A model generated the notes under the pieces. The model saw nothing but the letters and a program-made list of their open reading frames with translations, ran no database searches and was not told the DNA's origin. A program made the translations under genes and the position numbers. 64,000 bases of DNA from Cyclina sinensis (lineage: Eukaryota; Mollusca; Bivalvia; Venerida; Veneridae). Positions 52,610-64,000 of this stretch are shown here, in pieces. How positions within the stretch are numbered: the first letter of the stretch is position 1; each line of letters starts with the position of its first letter. The stretch lies in assembly GCA_012932295.1 (NCBI GenBank), contig JAAONU010000013.1, positions 41,492,627 to 41,556,626 of the forward strand. Direction: 5' to 3'.

Positions 52610-52920
52610 TTTTTATGCCGCCACAAAGTGGGGAGCATATAGCGTTGCACTTGTCCGTCCGTCCGTACGTCTATCCGTACGTCCCGAAATCTTTTGAACG
52701 CAACTCCTCTTAAACCGGATGGCAGATTTTGCTTAAACTTCCAGGGATGAACAACCTTAATGTGTAGATGGTAGTAAAGGAAGGAATTTTTGCTGCGACC
52801 AAATTTAACAGAATTATGGCCCTTTGTTGATTTTTTCACTATATACCATATAGAAATTTTTTATACCTTCAAGCACTAAGAATAGTCAAGCGTGCTGTCC
52901 ATCCGACAGCCCTTGTTTCA
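52610..52920 (+). mobile_element. ATGCCGCC...TCCGTCCGT interspersed repeat
   Basis: The left end ATGCCGCCACAAAGTGGGG is followed by TTGTCCGTCCGTCCGTACG. The right end TAGTCAAGCGTGCTGTCC ... TTGTTTCA matches the end of the 19641-20254 element, so the two are one superfamily with different 5' parts. It has no coding content. Confidence 0.6.
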
Positions 52921-53040
52921 GTATAAAATATCTAATTTTGAAATAAAAGGACAGCATTAATAATAAACAAAACACCTCAATTCATTTGAAACTACAGAAA
53001 AAAATTGTTCCCCACCTAAATCTTACATACAGAATATACA

Positions 53041-53106
53041 TGCTCTTGTTTATGAGCACTTATGCATAGTTGGGGCATCCGTGTCCTATGGACACAGTTC
53101 TAGTTT
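53041..53106 (+). repeat. Short repeat end with GTGTCC-TAT-GGACAC palindrome
   Basis: GGGGCATCCGTGTCCTATGG followed by ACACAGTTCTAGTTT contains a perfect 6-bp stem with a 3-base loop at 53081-53095. It resembles the terminal segment of an interspersed bivalve repeat. Only this fragment is recognisable. Confidence 0.4.
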
Positions 53107-54142
53107 AAGACAATAAATGTCTGGGTTCTTGAAGGGTTAATGAGAAACATCTTTAATGTATCTGAGGATGCAGATTTAAGATAATGATACAAAGAAGAGT
53201 AATCGATAACGACAGAAAATGTTCTCTTGACATATGGAAATTTGATATGAATTATTTTTAACAGCTCTTGATGGAAAACGTTAATGCAATAAAGGAACTT
53301 TTTTTCTAGGTCAAGTGTTCTTAGAAAAATGCTTACGTTTTTGAGAGATACTATAGTACGTTCGGCAAAATGGAAGATAAAGTAATTCGATACTTGAACC
53401 TCATTTTCTTGTCACTCACAACAGTTTTACCATTTACTGAAGTATGTTGTTTTTGTTTCGGTCATTTTAAAACTGAAAAACCAACTTACAAACAAATATT
53501 TTATTTTAAAAAATATTCCCTTAGTTACCTTGGCACGGATGTTCTGTCTGAATTAGGAGAGTAGGTTTTGATATGTAAGTTTCTTTCTTTCTTTTTTTCC
53601 TCAATTTTTACACGTAATTGCGTTTTACGCTCGGTGCATGATTTAAGACGGCGCATGTTGAATATCGTTGAAATCATGAAATCTATCTTCGAACACTTCT
53701 GACCTCTGTACAAATATCATGTCTGAATCAGCATTCAGGGTCAGTCGTGGAGTATTGTCGTTGATGCAAAACTTATGTACCGATGTATCTAATAACTAAA
53801 TCTCTTCAGTCGATTCTAATTAGTGCTTATTCAATCTTTTATTGATAATATTAATGTGATCACGAAGGCATTGTTTGACTTTCTGAAATTACATGCTTGT
53901 AATTGTCCCCTTAATTCTAGAGGATAAATCAACTTGCTTATAATCGAATGAATAATTAATTGACAAGTGTTCATGCTCTATTGTTTTCATTCTTATGGTC
54001 ATTAACTAGAATTTGAGATTGTTGTTAATTTACTTATAATAATTATTAATTTATATTAATTATCAAACTCACATCAAATTTCCTCATTTTTAAATTCCCA
54101 AGATATATGTCGAAGTTAACTTTGATATCATCCTTTCTTCAC

Positions 54143-54318
54143 GACGTTGGTTGGGTAGATTGATGCCGTGTTTGTCAGTTTATCATGACGTTGGTAGGGT
54201 AGATTGATGCCGTGTCTGTCATTTTATCATGACGTTGGTAGGGTAGATTGATGCCCTGTCTGTCATTTTATCATGACGTTGGTTGGGTAGATTGATGCCG
54301 TGTTTGTCATTTCGTTTT
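54143..54318 (+). repeat. 44-bp minisatellite, four copies
   Basis: GACGTTGGTTGGGTAGATTG starts at 54143, 54187, 54231 and 54275, an exact 44-base period. Each unit ends near TGTCATTTTATCAT. It is 1.2 kb before exon 1c. Confidence 0.9.
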
Positions 54319-55295
54319 ATAAGGTCAATTTTGGCTAAAACAATTTGTTTGGTTTTTTGTCAGCAATCATTAGGTCTTGATATTGTGATAAGAAAACAAG
54401 ACAAAACGGCACAATGCGATTCTTTCTACTTTACAGACGCATCTAGTCTTTTGAGGTCTAAAGTTAATACTTGTAATACCTTAAAAAGCTCATTGTAAAA
54501 ATGTCTTATTCTGTCTGTATTTTGTCATAAGATAATATCTTTCATAAAAATATTTAATTCACTGAGGGTTGAAAACAATTCATGATGCATCTTTTCATTT
54601 TGCTCGGTTTTTTTTTTCAGATATATTATGCTCCTGACTTTTTCAGATCGATAGCTAAAACAGTTCAACACCTATTCTGTCTTCAGTTTTTTTTTATCTG
54701 TCAAAGAGCATCTCTTGGGATTTCATGCAGAGTATATATGTAGTTTAATCCTAATTGATCCAGCTTTGTAAGGCGAAAATCCCCTTATTAGACTTTCTGA
54801 ATGTCCATTTCCATAATGGTTCTAGATACTTGACGCAGTGGGGATGCCATGATAAGAAACACATGTTGGCTATCGCTTAATTTTCATTTCTAATATAACA
54901 CTTATATTGTTTGATACCTGTTAATAATTTGTTAAAACCAGATTTTACGCGAGCCTTTAGTCTTAAAGGAGTCAAAATTTATTCTGTAGCAGTGGTTAAT
55001 AAATACATTTTTTTATGAACATTTAAATTTTGCATTTGAGACAGATTATACGATATATCGTAAATGATGTGAAGTGTTTTTGAAATGACTTCTTCCTGTA
55101 ATACTACAATTTTTACAGCATGGCGCTATTAATCTTAACCTTGGTCAGCGCTGTACATATTGAACTCTATGAAGCGCTACTTGGTACATTTTTCCATTTC
55201 AACCGAGCATTCTTATCAGTTCCTCTAACACCAGTTCAAAGGAATTTACTCGACTTAAAATGTGTGTAAGGAGTTCGATAAAGATCATTTACTGA

Positions 55296-55485
55296 TCACA
55301 GGTAATCGATGTATTTGTGAACAGTATATTTCAATTCTGCTGCTACACGCATCGTCTGCTCTAAGGTCATGTGTATTGATCAGATTGTCTTTTCTCCACT
55401 TGCTCATTGCGTTCGTCATTACTAAGGCGTCAGCTTCTTCTTGGCATAGTTTAGATATTGGGTCTATCAGTTTTATTAAGCCAAA
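55296..55485 (+). promoter_or_regulatory. Upstream region of exon 1c, shared with exon 1a and partly with exon 1b
   Basis: This 190-base stretch aligns with 44622-44789. Its last 40 bases, starting ATAGTTTAGATATTGG, align with 49226-49265 before exon 1b. The conserved block lies at the same distance from the ATG in 1b and 1c. That fits a duplicated promoter/5' UTR module. The transcription start is not visible. Confidence 0.5.
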
Positions 55486-55555
55486 ATGGCCGAGGAGGAA
55501 AGGACAGTAGTGATTTGTGTTGATGGAAGCGATAATTCTGTTATGGCATTTGACT
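55486..55555 (+). CDS. Universal stress protein, first coding exon 1c (closest to the common body)
   Basis: ATG opens 23 codons plus one base (MAEEERTVVICVDGSDNSVM, then AFD) and is followed by the donor T|GTGAGTAA. The ATG context is CCAAAATGGCC. It has the VDGSD loop typical of the family, where the Asp contacts the nucleotide. The intron to exon 2 is about 4.4 kb, the shortest of the three options, so this is the default first exon. The protein differs from exon 1a by only a few residues near the N-terminus (AEEERT versus AAEERI). Confidence 0.85.
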
Positions 55556-58500
55556 GTGAGTAAATTATTTTAATAAAGAGTTATTTATTTGTCTTAACTT
55601 GAATGATCCTAAACCTATGTGGATCAGTATACAATATTTAGCTGTTGAATTTTTTGCAAATACTGGTTTCTGTTCAATAACATATTTTTGACCATTACAT
55701 TGTTTTCATTATTATAGCTGATTGCGAGACCAGCAACATTTCAAGAATCTAAAATTAGATTTTTACATAAACGTTTTAAGATTGAAGCCTATGCCAAAAT
55801 GAACAACTTGTTTTGTAATGATTTCAATAATGATGTGTAACCAATTATTAGAATCGTAAAAGTTTTGTATTTAAGGACGTGTCAAGGTCAGAGGAAACTT
55901 AGATTCTTTAATCTTAGAGAGAACAGTTGCAAAAACCCTGTTATCATAAACAAAGTATATTGTATTTGTAGAACTTAATCTTTCCTCAGAAAAACTATCA
56001 TGATGTAAAATTTGTTTTGTTACTAAATAAATTATACACAATTTCCAGTAAGGCGTTAATTCCAAATAATGCCACGTAATATTTCTGGGCACAAAATTAA
56101 AAATTGAATGCAATTTGGATTCAACCTTTGAACTCTACTACTTTAGCTATTCTCTTATCATACAGTCATTTATAGCTTTGTATCTGTTGGATAAAATAGA
56201 AATGTATATGGTTTGTTTTCGGTCAGTGCGAAAATCAATGGAGATACCTTACAGTGGACATATGTCATTTAATCCCATTTCAATCAGTACAAAATCCTGT
56301 TTTGCTATTTCTGAACGTCGTATAAGTAATTGGTATATCTTTGGCGGATTAGGAAAGACAGAAACAGGGAAGAAACATACGTTGACCAAGACCACGTTCT
56401 TATTTTCTAAATATTTAATAGATATTACTTATTTCTGCAGTATTGAACGAATAATATCAATTCAGTTAGATCCGCTGATTAGTATAAACAACTCATGATA
56501 TACATTTTTGTTATTTTATTGAACCAGTGTTGTTCAAACGTACAGATGTCAATTGTACAGTTTGTGTCTCTTTGTAAACTTCTGACTGTAGAAATTTTAC
56601 CTTCGTAAATAAACACTGAACAGTTACCCTTCTGAATATCACCATACGTCAAAGCTTTCAGTAATAATGTCTGCTTATAAATGGATAAACAGTTTGACTG
56701 ACCGGCTTCTATCACTGTTCTGCCTATAGTGCAAGTCCAAGCTATTAACCTCTTGGTCATTAGTTTTGAGATTTGTTGTTAAAGTCCTACAAGTTCCGCA
56801 CCAACTTTTAGATGGGCGTTTAGTTAATGCGTGTTATTTAAATCTGAACTTGTTTGATGTGTAAAATGAACATCACCATCATTCACTTTAATCATACGTA
56901 CGTTGATTTATTATTTATGTGACCCACTAACTAAGTAGCGCTTCCACACTCGACATGTAAGAAAGTTGTGTTCAGAATCGGCATTGGTCGCAATGACAGT
57001 AAGGTTAAGGTACTTAATAGTTCTTGTTAATTCGATTTCAGCATCACTTTTTCCCTACATCTGTTCAGTATGACTTCGTCTTCACTCAGAATTTTTTTTT
57101 TTTCGATCTTAAAATTCAGATATTCCTGCCCCACGTGTGCAATTGCACAAAACTAACACAGTCAGTCGTTTGCTTGATAGCCGATGATAGCTGATTTATA
57201 TTTGTTCATCTTTCGTTTCGTATACTGAATCACTTGCTCCTTAACATTTTGCCTCGTTGTTGTTTATTTAACTGTAATAAAGTGCGCAATAGCGCATTAC
57301 TTAGATTGTTGTGGAATATAAAATGTAAAAATTTTGAAGTAGAATAATTTCGTTTTCTTGTAATGCTTGTGTATTTTGGTGTAAGCAGTTCGGTTTTGTT
57401 TACTAGTAATACAGGATGTCAGTGGTCACGTGCAATGATTTCTTAACGTGCATTGTTTACCCAAGGCTTGGGTAACTGCTATATTCAGAAAATTATATTC
57501 ATGAACAGTAATAAAACCATTTTAGAAATACATCAAAGAATATAATAATACATCAAGTGCTATTACGTGGATGGTTTATGGCCATATCAGTAATCAAATA
57601 GCCTTTTTTTGATGTTCAGTGTTTCTTATTTTAAATACATTTGGTTGCAAATAACGTTATAAATGAATAACAGGACATTATTAGAATAATTTCTGATGTC
57701 TGGTAAGAGCAAATTACATCAGTGACATTTCTAACGTCATTTTCTTCTGATTCAGAAGTTTTGTTATGAAAATGCAGAAGGATTGTTATTCCGCGAAAGG
57801 GTACTTTCTATAACTGAAATAGTAGACTTAAAGCCTTTTGAAATAACGATACAATATCTAAAAGCCTTAGATAATTTTTGTGATATTCTTTTTCTTTACC
57901 TTAAAAAACTTATGATGATCCAGAAGGAAACTTCTGTCCAGATACTTACTACTATGAATTACGACCATAACCTGTTATATGTGTTCATTATTACTACATG
58001 TTTTTTTTTTTCAACAGAAAACACAGTAACGACAATAGATATTATTATAACAGTTTGACTATCTATAAGGTATAAACTGAGAATATGATTTTCAGAAATT
58101 TAAAAACCTTACCATTTTATTTATTCTGACCATTATCTATCGATACTAATATTGTTAATAAATTAATGTATGACTGTTTGCATTGACGGAATGATATGGT
58201 CCAAATAAAATCTCTTTGCTATTATCATAACGCACGTGTCAGCTTTAATATCTAATGTCTCAGTCAAAATTGGTATGAAGATGGGTAACAAATTGTTTCA
58301 TTTCTTTGTTTTTAATCACAAATGCCAAATAGCATGTGTCTAGAAGGACATTCGTGTATGGCAAATTCTAGAATGAAGCCAATCGATGAACGCCAATAAC
58401 TTTATACCCTATTTCACATTGCAATATTTTTTCTACCAGAAATGCGTTTTGAAGATAATCTACATGTTTTGAAGGGCATAAAATTGTGGAACGTCATGTC

Positions 58501-61500
58501 GACTAGCATAGTGACTGTAATTACTTCATTTACTCTGAATTTTCTACAATAGTTGATATTACATTAGCTGCTCTGTAAACAATCTTATAGGATACCTTAA
58601 TAGTATGGACAACTGAGCATTATCCGTGACCAGATATCTGTCTGTTATAATAGATCTTCTCGTACAATATTGACTCTGACATCAACAGATAGTAACGGAA
58701 TTAATACAGTAGTCAACTTATTCCCTATTTCATTTCTTCCATTATGATACAAATGCCGTGGAATAATGTTGAGACCCCATACATCTTGGATATTGTTAGA
58801 CAAACGTATTCACGCACGACATTTAGAAATACAAATAAGTCTCAAGTTCTACCGACGGAATTGTACTTGTCTCTCACTTCTCGCATAAAGAACCTATCTT
58901 TCGACAACATTGTCCGTGACAACTGTCAGATACGGTTTCAAATCAAAGAGGCTAACAGCTAAATCTATTTTATTTTCTGTCGTTATAACAGCAATGTTCG
59001 TTCACTTTTAACTCTTTGACGTTAATTTATAGTTAACACTAACGTTTCCAATACCATGTGTTCATTAAAATCGCTTTCAAAGAAATTGTTTTTTTTTTAA
59101 GTAATCTCTGATGGCACAATTTTAGTTTTGCCATTGTCTTTATTGTTTTTAATCATATTTCATGTTGAAGAAATTAATCCCTTTTTTTCCAGCTGTTAGC
59201 TGTATTTCGAGTGAAATAGTGGGAAAAGTGTCTTTTATTTGAGCGAAACGAAGGCTCATCTGAATTAAAACGTAAAGAAAAAATTCTGCATTTATAAAAC
59301 TGCGCTAAGAATGATAAAATGAAATAGCTAAATTTTGACTAAAAAAGCATAGTAATAAACTATTTTTTCAACCAACGTTAAATAAACGTTTGACTTGACT
59401 TCATTTGAAATAGGAAGGGAAATTGATTGCATAAGAAAAGTCTTGTACTATAAGTTCTATTGATACTACGTAGTTGCTTTTGGTAGAGCATGAAACAGAC
59501 ATTATTGATCGAAGAATGGGTCTTCGGGTTGAAAACCTATGAACAGAAAGAAAGCCACCATAATAAGCATAAAATGTCCACAATGATATGATAAATCTAG
59601 AGCATTCTGATTGAAACTATAACAACAATCTTTAGTAAAATATTTTTTTGAGTCGAAAATTACATTTGAAAATTAGATGGAGTATTTGATAGATGGCTAG
59701 GCAATATATCATGCTCATTTACAATTCTATCAAATATAATTTGATTTTTCTTTGACGTAGGATGAAAGATTGTTAAAGACTGACTCTATGAGTTTTGCAA
59801 ATGCTTTGTCAGCAATATATTGCCATTTCGTTTTCTGATTAAAGATGTTCGCTTCATTTTCAAAGCTTGCTTTATGAAGTAATCAATATCACCACTGGTT
59901 ATGATGTGGTGGATATTCACCACTTAATCGAATAGAAATATAAGAGTCTTATCAGGTCTTATTAAAGATTGTTATTTTACGTTCTATTTGCAGGGTACGT
60001 GAAAAATTTCCACAGACCAGAAAACAAGCTGATAGCTGTCCATTGTCCAGAGACCTTTACAAATGTCACCATGATGAGTAAGTAAAGAGTCAGTCTTGTA
60101 AAACAATGAACCAGTTATATTTATTTATATGTTAAGTTTTTAGAAATACAGTCACACCAGTCTTGGAACCTTTGCTTCGGTGACTGGTTCCTCTTTTTAG
60201 AAGGTCACTTCGGCCAGTGACTGATTTGTAAACAGAAATGACTTTGTTTCTTTATAAATTATGCACGGTTTGGGTTAGAATTCAATTCTATCAATTCAAC
60301 TTTTAAGGTTTCTAGGACATACGACTGGCCTTTCTTCTATGCAAGCTTGATAACTATCAAATTTTGTTGTTTTTATGAAATTGGTCTCGTTTTTCCGATT
60401 GAAATAATTTTGCGGAGACAAACATTCCGTTTTATGATAACTGACTGAATATTATGATCTGTCACTCATGCCGTGATTGATATATATTGTATCACAACAG
60501 AATTGCCGAAACAACTTTAAACATGACTTTCTTTGAACTTTAAGTTTTACAGAGAACAACATACTTGTATGTTGTTTATGAATTGCTGCCTATCAACAAG
60601 TTAACAGTCATTCATATTTTCCTTTAAATAATTTGATAAATTTTAAAGGAGTTTTGGCAAGACAAGCATGTCGAAGTGATGCAGTCTTCACACTGTCAGT
60701 ATTCGATTTTATACCACTTTTAATATGAAATATCCATAACTACAAAAAAACAAGTATCCTGTAGATAATTAGATTTTGTTTACGCTTTTCCAGTAATTTC
60801 TGTCTTACTTGAGTATTTTGTTTTTGACCTATAAAACAGGTCCTGGCCGAGTGAGCGAATTGATCAAAGAATGCCATGAGAAAGTAGATACACTGAAAAC
60901 CAAATTCGTGTCAAAGATGACTGATACAAGTGTAAGTCTCATTTTTTTCTCATCTATTTAAATACCTTTAGTTAGATAATCCATCGAAAAAAATATTCTA
61001 AAAATAGATCAGTGTCATATATTGCTCTTTTTTGTTTGTCATAGATAAATTGCAGACACATCATACATAAATATGATGCCAGTTGCTTTATTTGTCAACT
61101 ACACATTCTTCAGCTGGAAATAGTGTCTGTACAGTAATAATTATGTCTACACTTCGTACGTGAGATATATATAGAATGTTTGAAACTGTAGCAGATGATA
61201 GAATATGTAATATTTGAAAACAAGAAAATTTAAAAAGAAGTAAAAATATTATCTGAAATTATCAAGCAGATTCAGGATTAGTTATTGCATTATCAAAGAT
61301 TTCATTATTAAATCAAAGTTATGATATGCTTGTAATCAGCTGTTTCTTTATTACTCATGGAAAATTAGAATTCTATTGTGAAAGCATATTCAGAATTCTA
61401 AATGCAAACATACCTTATTAGTAATATAATACTATTGCGAAAAAGATGTTTGTACTCTTCATTTCATTTATAGTTTATTTTATCGCAAGCAGTGTTTGCA

Positions 61501-61981
61501 TTACCGGAACTTGAAACAATATGCTGTAGAATTGTTCTGGTTTTACAGTAATGTTTAACGTCAAGTCTGATTTCAGTTTTGATGCACTTTTCTTTAACAT
61601 TTTTTTGTTACTCTTCTGGAGACTTTAAAATCAGCACCATCATTTATCTGTGATACTGCACATAAAATACGATCGAATGACTGAAATCCAGTGTATTAAT
61701 TTTATTAAAATGTCTGTATATGTTTCAAGATGAATGGCGAATTCAAAGCAATTGGTCTAGAAGGTGATAAAAAGCCAGGACAAGCGATAGTGGAGTTTGC
61801 AGAGAAGTCTAAAGCCTGTTTTATAGTCACTGGGACAAGAGGAATGGGGAAATTCCGTAGGACTGTGATGGGGAGTGTTAGTGATTATATAGTCCACCAC
61901 TCACCCTGTCCCGTGCTGGTCTGCCGACAGAAAGACCAAAAAGAACATGATAAGAAAGAGGAGAAAGAAAAAGATAAATAA
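55486..61981 (+). CDS. Universal stress protein (UspA-domain), four-exon gene model using the nearest first exon
   Basis: The spliced model is 55486-55555, 59994-60077, 60840-60931 and 61730-61981: 498 nt, 165 residues plus TAA. Junction phases are 1, 1 and 0, and every junction has GT-AG ends (donors GTGAGT, GTAAGT, GTAAGT; acceptors TTTGCAG, AAACAG, TTCAAG). The protein reads as one complete Usp/UspA alpha/beta fold. An N-terminal strand with VVICVDGSDNS leads into a helix with FDWYVKNF, then strand KLIAVHCPE and a long helix with ELIKECHEKV. The C-terminal half carries the nucleotide-binding G-2x-G-9x-G-S motif (GTRG, then GS 9 residues later) and ends in strand CPVLVC. The tail is very Lys/Glu/Asp-rich. 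Family knowledge: Usp proteins bind ATP or act as stress-linked regulators, and are expanded in invertebrates. The exact role here is unknown. Two further homologous first exons lie upstream, so this is one of perhaps three isoforms. Confidence 0.9.
55556..59993 (+). other. Intron between exon 1c and exon 2, no gene seen
   Basis: It holds an ORF of 127 codons (56115-56498) and several shorter ones with no family motifs, none flanked by convincing exon signals. It probably holds only intron sequence. Confidence 0.6.
59994..60077 (+). CDS. Universal stress protein, shared exon 2
   Basis: The 84-nt exon follows the acceptor TTCTATTTGCAG and ends at ATGATGA|GTAAGT. Reading with the T left by any of the three first exons gives WYVKNFHRPENKLIAVHCPE and then TFTNVTMM. 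This covers the end of the first helix and the second beta strand. The W-Y-V / F-H-x-P-x-N-K-L pattern is typical of animal Usp proteins. It leaves phase 1. Confidence 0.88.
60840..60931 (+). CDS. Universal stress protein, shared exon 3
   Basis: The 92-nt exon follows the acceptor ATAAAACAG and ends at ACAAGT|GTAAGT. It completes a Ser codon across the junction and then encodes PGRVSELIKECHEKVDTLKT followed by KFVSKMTDTS. This is the long amphipathic second helix of the Usp fold. It ends in phase 0, matching exon 4. A donor four bases earlier (CAA|GTGTAAG) is possible but would break the downstream frame. Confidence 0.88.
61730..61981 (+). CDS. Universal stress protein, terminal coding exon 4 with nucleotide-binding motif
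   Basis: The 252-nt exon follows the acceptor GTTTCAAG. It contributes 83 residues and a TAA stop. In order it shows a strand (EFKAIG), a helix beginning PGQAIVEFAEKSK, a strand (CFIVTG), the loop GTRGMGKFRRTVMGS that fits G-2x-G-9x-G-S/T, then DYIVHHSPCPVLVCR, the last helix and strand of the domain. A tail of about 17 residues is almost all Lys, Glu, Asp and Gln. The first codon is ATG, but in context it is an internal Met after a phase-0 junction, not the start of a separate gene. Confidence 0.92.
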   Translation: MNGEFKAIGLEGDKKPGQAIVEFAEKSKACFIVTGTRGMGKFRRTVMGSVSDYIVHHSPCPVLVCRQKDQKEHDKKEEKEKDK

Positions 61982-62405
61982 CTGAAAGTGGCAATATACA
62001 TTTTGACCAAGTTTGCGAATAGTTTGGAGTCTTGCTGGAATCATACACCATTACTGTAATGCCTTGTTTCGTGTGAAGCAAAATTGTCAGTTTAAGTGTC
62101 ACTGAAGAAGCTTTGAAATTAAGGCGACAATGATCATTTTAATTTAAATTTTCAAAATTTCTTATGATGTATTTTTGTTATGGATAAATGAGCGTCACAG
62201 TCACATAGGTAATATTCTTGATTTTTGCTTTAATTTTATGATTCGATTATTTCGAACTCAACTCCAAAATGTCATGCTGGTAAATCATGAATGTTAGTGT
62301 TTGTTCATCCTAGTATTATAAGTAATAATCATGTAGTGTTGTACAAATGTATGCGATATGTGTTCATGGTTGTATTGTAATAATAAAAAGAGAAAACATT
62401 AATTT
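61982..62405 (+). other. 3' untranslated region of the universal stress protein gene
   Basis: AT-rich non-coding sequence follows the TAA stop. It ends around a canonical AATAAA at 62382-62387. Cleavage is inferred 10-25 bases beyond that signal; the exact site is not visible. Confidence 0.6.
62382..62387 (+). terminator. Polyadenylation signal AATAAA
   Basis: A canonical hexamer lies about 400 bases after the stop codon of the universal stress protein gene, on the coding strand. AATAAA is common by chance in this AT-rich DNA, so its use is inferred from its position. Confidence 0.5.
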
Positions 62406-63574
62406 TTGTCTCAATGATACTTTACGTTACAGATATTAGTAGAAAAAGACCACGATTTATTCAGAATTTTGCCATCAATCAAATACAATCGTCCGTTCAA
62501 CACATATATTTATGTTATTCACCTTGGGCGTTTGAAGCAAAACAGTCAGTATTTATTAAAATGTTGGATTCAAATTAGTTCCATAAACTATACGGAAGTG
62601 TCTAAGGAGGTTTCCTTTATATTCCCTCTTACCGAGGTCATTTATGCATATCTTTTGTGAATTATCTTTTTTTCGGATTTGACTTTGATTCGGTCGTATA
62701 GTCTATACTTGACTCGCTGCTAACTTGCTTAGCTCTTTTTGCTTTGTTGGGTGGAAGTTTGTTTGAAATATAAACTTTTATAAATCTATAATTGTCAGAA
62801 AAAATCTTGCTATATTTAATTACAAGAACAATGTAATTTGGTAGAAATGTTCGTTGTTAATTGTATATACATAATTATTTCTGTATTGTTCAAGCATATT
62901 TTGGTTTCAAAAACAACTGAAAGATCAAATGCTTTGTTGAAGATCTTTTATCAAACTGCTAGTGAACTTTCAATATGATTATGGAATGTTTATTTTATTG
63001 GTAAAAAAACAGATTCCATACGTAGTTTATAAAGGTACCCTTTACTACCGCGGTAAAAAATCGAAGATTAATTCCCATATCGTTAAGTAATCGATATATT
63101 CTTTTGACATTTGTGCTTTTGTAAGTAAAATAAAGCTGATTCGGAGAAAGAAGTAACGATAAATTACAATGCCCGTGAAGCCAGTAAAGCAAATTCAAGG
63201 TCAGGGAGGAAAATAACTTGAAAGAGCAATTCGAATTCCTTACATTTACAAAGTCTCAAGGACAGAGCTAAATCGTTCGTACTTACTTCAGGTAGTCTTT
63301 TGCCTTAAATTGCAAATTACATTAAAATTTCGTATTTCCAAAGACAGATTTGCAAGTTGCATCATATATTTGGGAAAAAAATCTGCCAAACAAGCTAATG
63401 ACAAATTAAAATATAGTCCTTAACGTATTATGTTTATCAAAAGTTAGAGAATTATGCCATACTATGTAACTAACTCATATCATTCGTCATATTGTACATG
63501 TAATCAATATAAGTGTTTTAAAAGCTATTTTTAATATAAAATACATTAAATATAAATTTAACAAAAAACATTTT

Positions 63575-64000
63575 TACCTGGTCTGTTTCGAAGAAAAGGT
63601 CGAGCTATTATGATAGCTGCGTCGTCGTTGTCGTAGTGCAAAAACTTTAATGTAGCCCTATTACTCAAAGCAATTTAAAAGGTACCAATATGAAATTTGA
63701 ATGCTTGCTTATCATGACAAGAGACAGTTGTAACACAAGGAGCATTATTCTGAAAGCTATATATTTGCCCCTTTTTAACTTCACAATTTTTGTCAAAATT
63801 GCTTATTAAGTGGAATGATTTCAAAACTATCAAAGATATCAAATTGAAACTTGGCATGCATGCTTATCATGACAAAAGCAGATGTAATACAAGGAGCATT
63901 ATTCTAAAGGCTATATTCTTTATATTTATGCCCCTTTTTTTAACTTACAATTTTTGTCAAAATTGCTTATTAAGTTGAATGATTTCAAAACTATCAAAGG
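63575..64000 (+). repeat. Interspersed repeat with about 155-165 bp tandem units, running off the window
   Basis: AAGGAGCATTATTCT occurs at 63737 and 63891, and TTTTTGTCAAAATTGCTTAT twice about 163 bases apart. Units also share GCTTATCATGACAA and TTTCAAAACTATCAAAG. The start includes GAGCTATTATGATAGCTGCG then TCGTCG near 63603. The array continues past the window. Confidence 0.75.

Noticed and set aside
56115..56498. 127-codon ORF in the intron between exon 1c and exon 2
   Set aside because: Longest ORF in the window, but it has no domain pattern, no exon signals and mixed random composition; expected by chance in 64 kb.
61730..61981. Exon 4 as a stand-alone 83-residue gene starting at its ATG
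   Set aside because: It would lack the first half of the Usp fold; a good acceptor lies directly before the ATG and upstream exons fit in phase.
1..64000. CRISPR array, bacterial operons, rRNA, integrated virus or retroelement polymerase
   Set aside because: Tandem repeats here lack unique spacers, no long ORFs exist, and no reverse transcriptase, integrase or capsid-like motifs were seen in the translated frames.

Overview
The window looks like AT-rich, gene-poor animal nuclear DNA, most likely from a bivalve mollusc. The only clear gene is split by GT-AG introns. No open reading frame exceeds about 130 codons. Several repeats resemble families I know from bivalve genomes: elements opening with AGCTCACC or TAGCTCAAC, the GTCCGGGCCATAACTTCT unit, the TTAACCCATTAATGCCTA foldback element, and the 'cccgccgaaggcgaaggg' element. 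The species cannot be fixed from the sequence alone.

Layout. 1-10.98 kb: non-coding DNA with one AGCTCACC-type repeat (5.1 kb), a decayed tRNA-derived SINE head (9.1 kb) and a weak internal paralogy (121-270 versus 3871-4013). 10.99-28.76 kb: a large direct tandem segmental duplication, copy A (about 10.99-18.98 kb) and copy B (about 18.98-28.76 kb). It is recognisable by at least nine collinear anchors. Each copy has private insertions. A carries a TTAA-flanked inverted-repeat element. B carries a 614-bp TAGCTCAAC element, a segment ending in a long hairpin, a CT microsatellite, a local 220-bp tandem duplication and a 14-copy 40-bp minisatellite. 28.8-44.6 kb: mostly featureless non-coding DNA, with a short 39-bp repeat, a G-rich tract, a Pol III-type tRNA-like locus, a MITE-like inverted-repeat element, a doubtful small ORF with a hydrophobic N-terminus, and a 20-bp minisatellite.

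44.6-62.4 kb: a universal stress protein (UspA-domain) gene on the plus strand. Exons 2-4 (59,994-61,981) are single copy. There are three homologous first coding exons (44,790; 49,266; 55,486), each starting with ATG and ending in phase 1 at a GTGAGT donor. None of the upstream copies is followed by its own exon 2. The simplest reading is a set of alternative promoters and first exons feeding one common body, giving proteins of about 164-165 residues. They differ only in the first strand and nucleotide-binding loop. This is the most interesting signal in the window. Introns between these exons are loaded with repeats (47.1-48.5, 50.2, 52.6, 54.1 kb). The window ends in another tandem interspersed repeat (about 63.6-64.0 kb) that continues past the edge.
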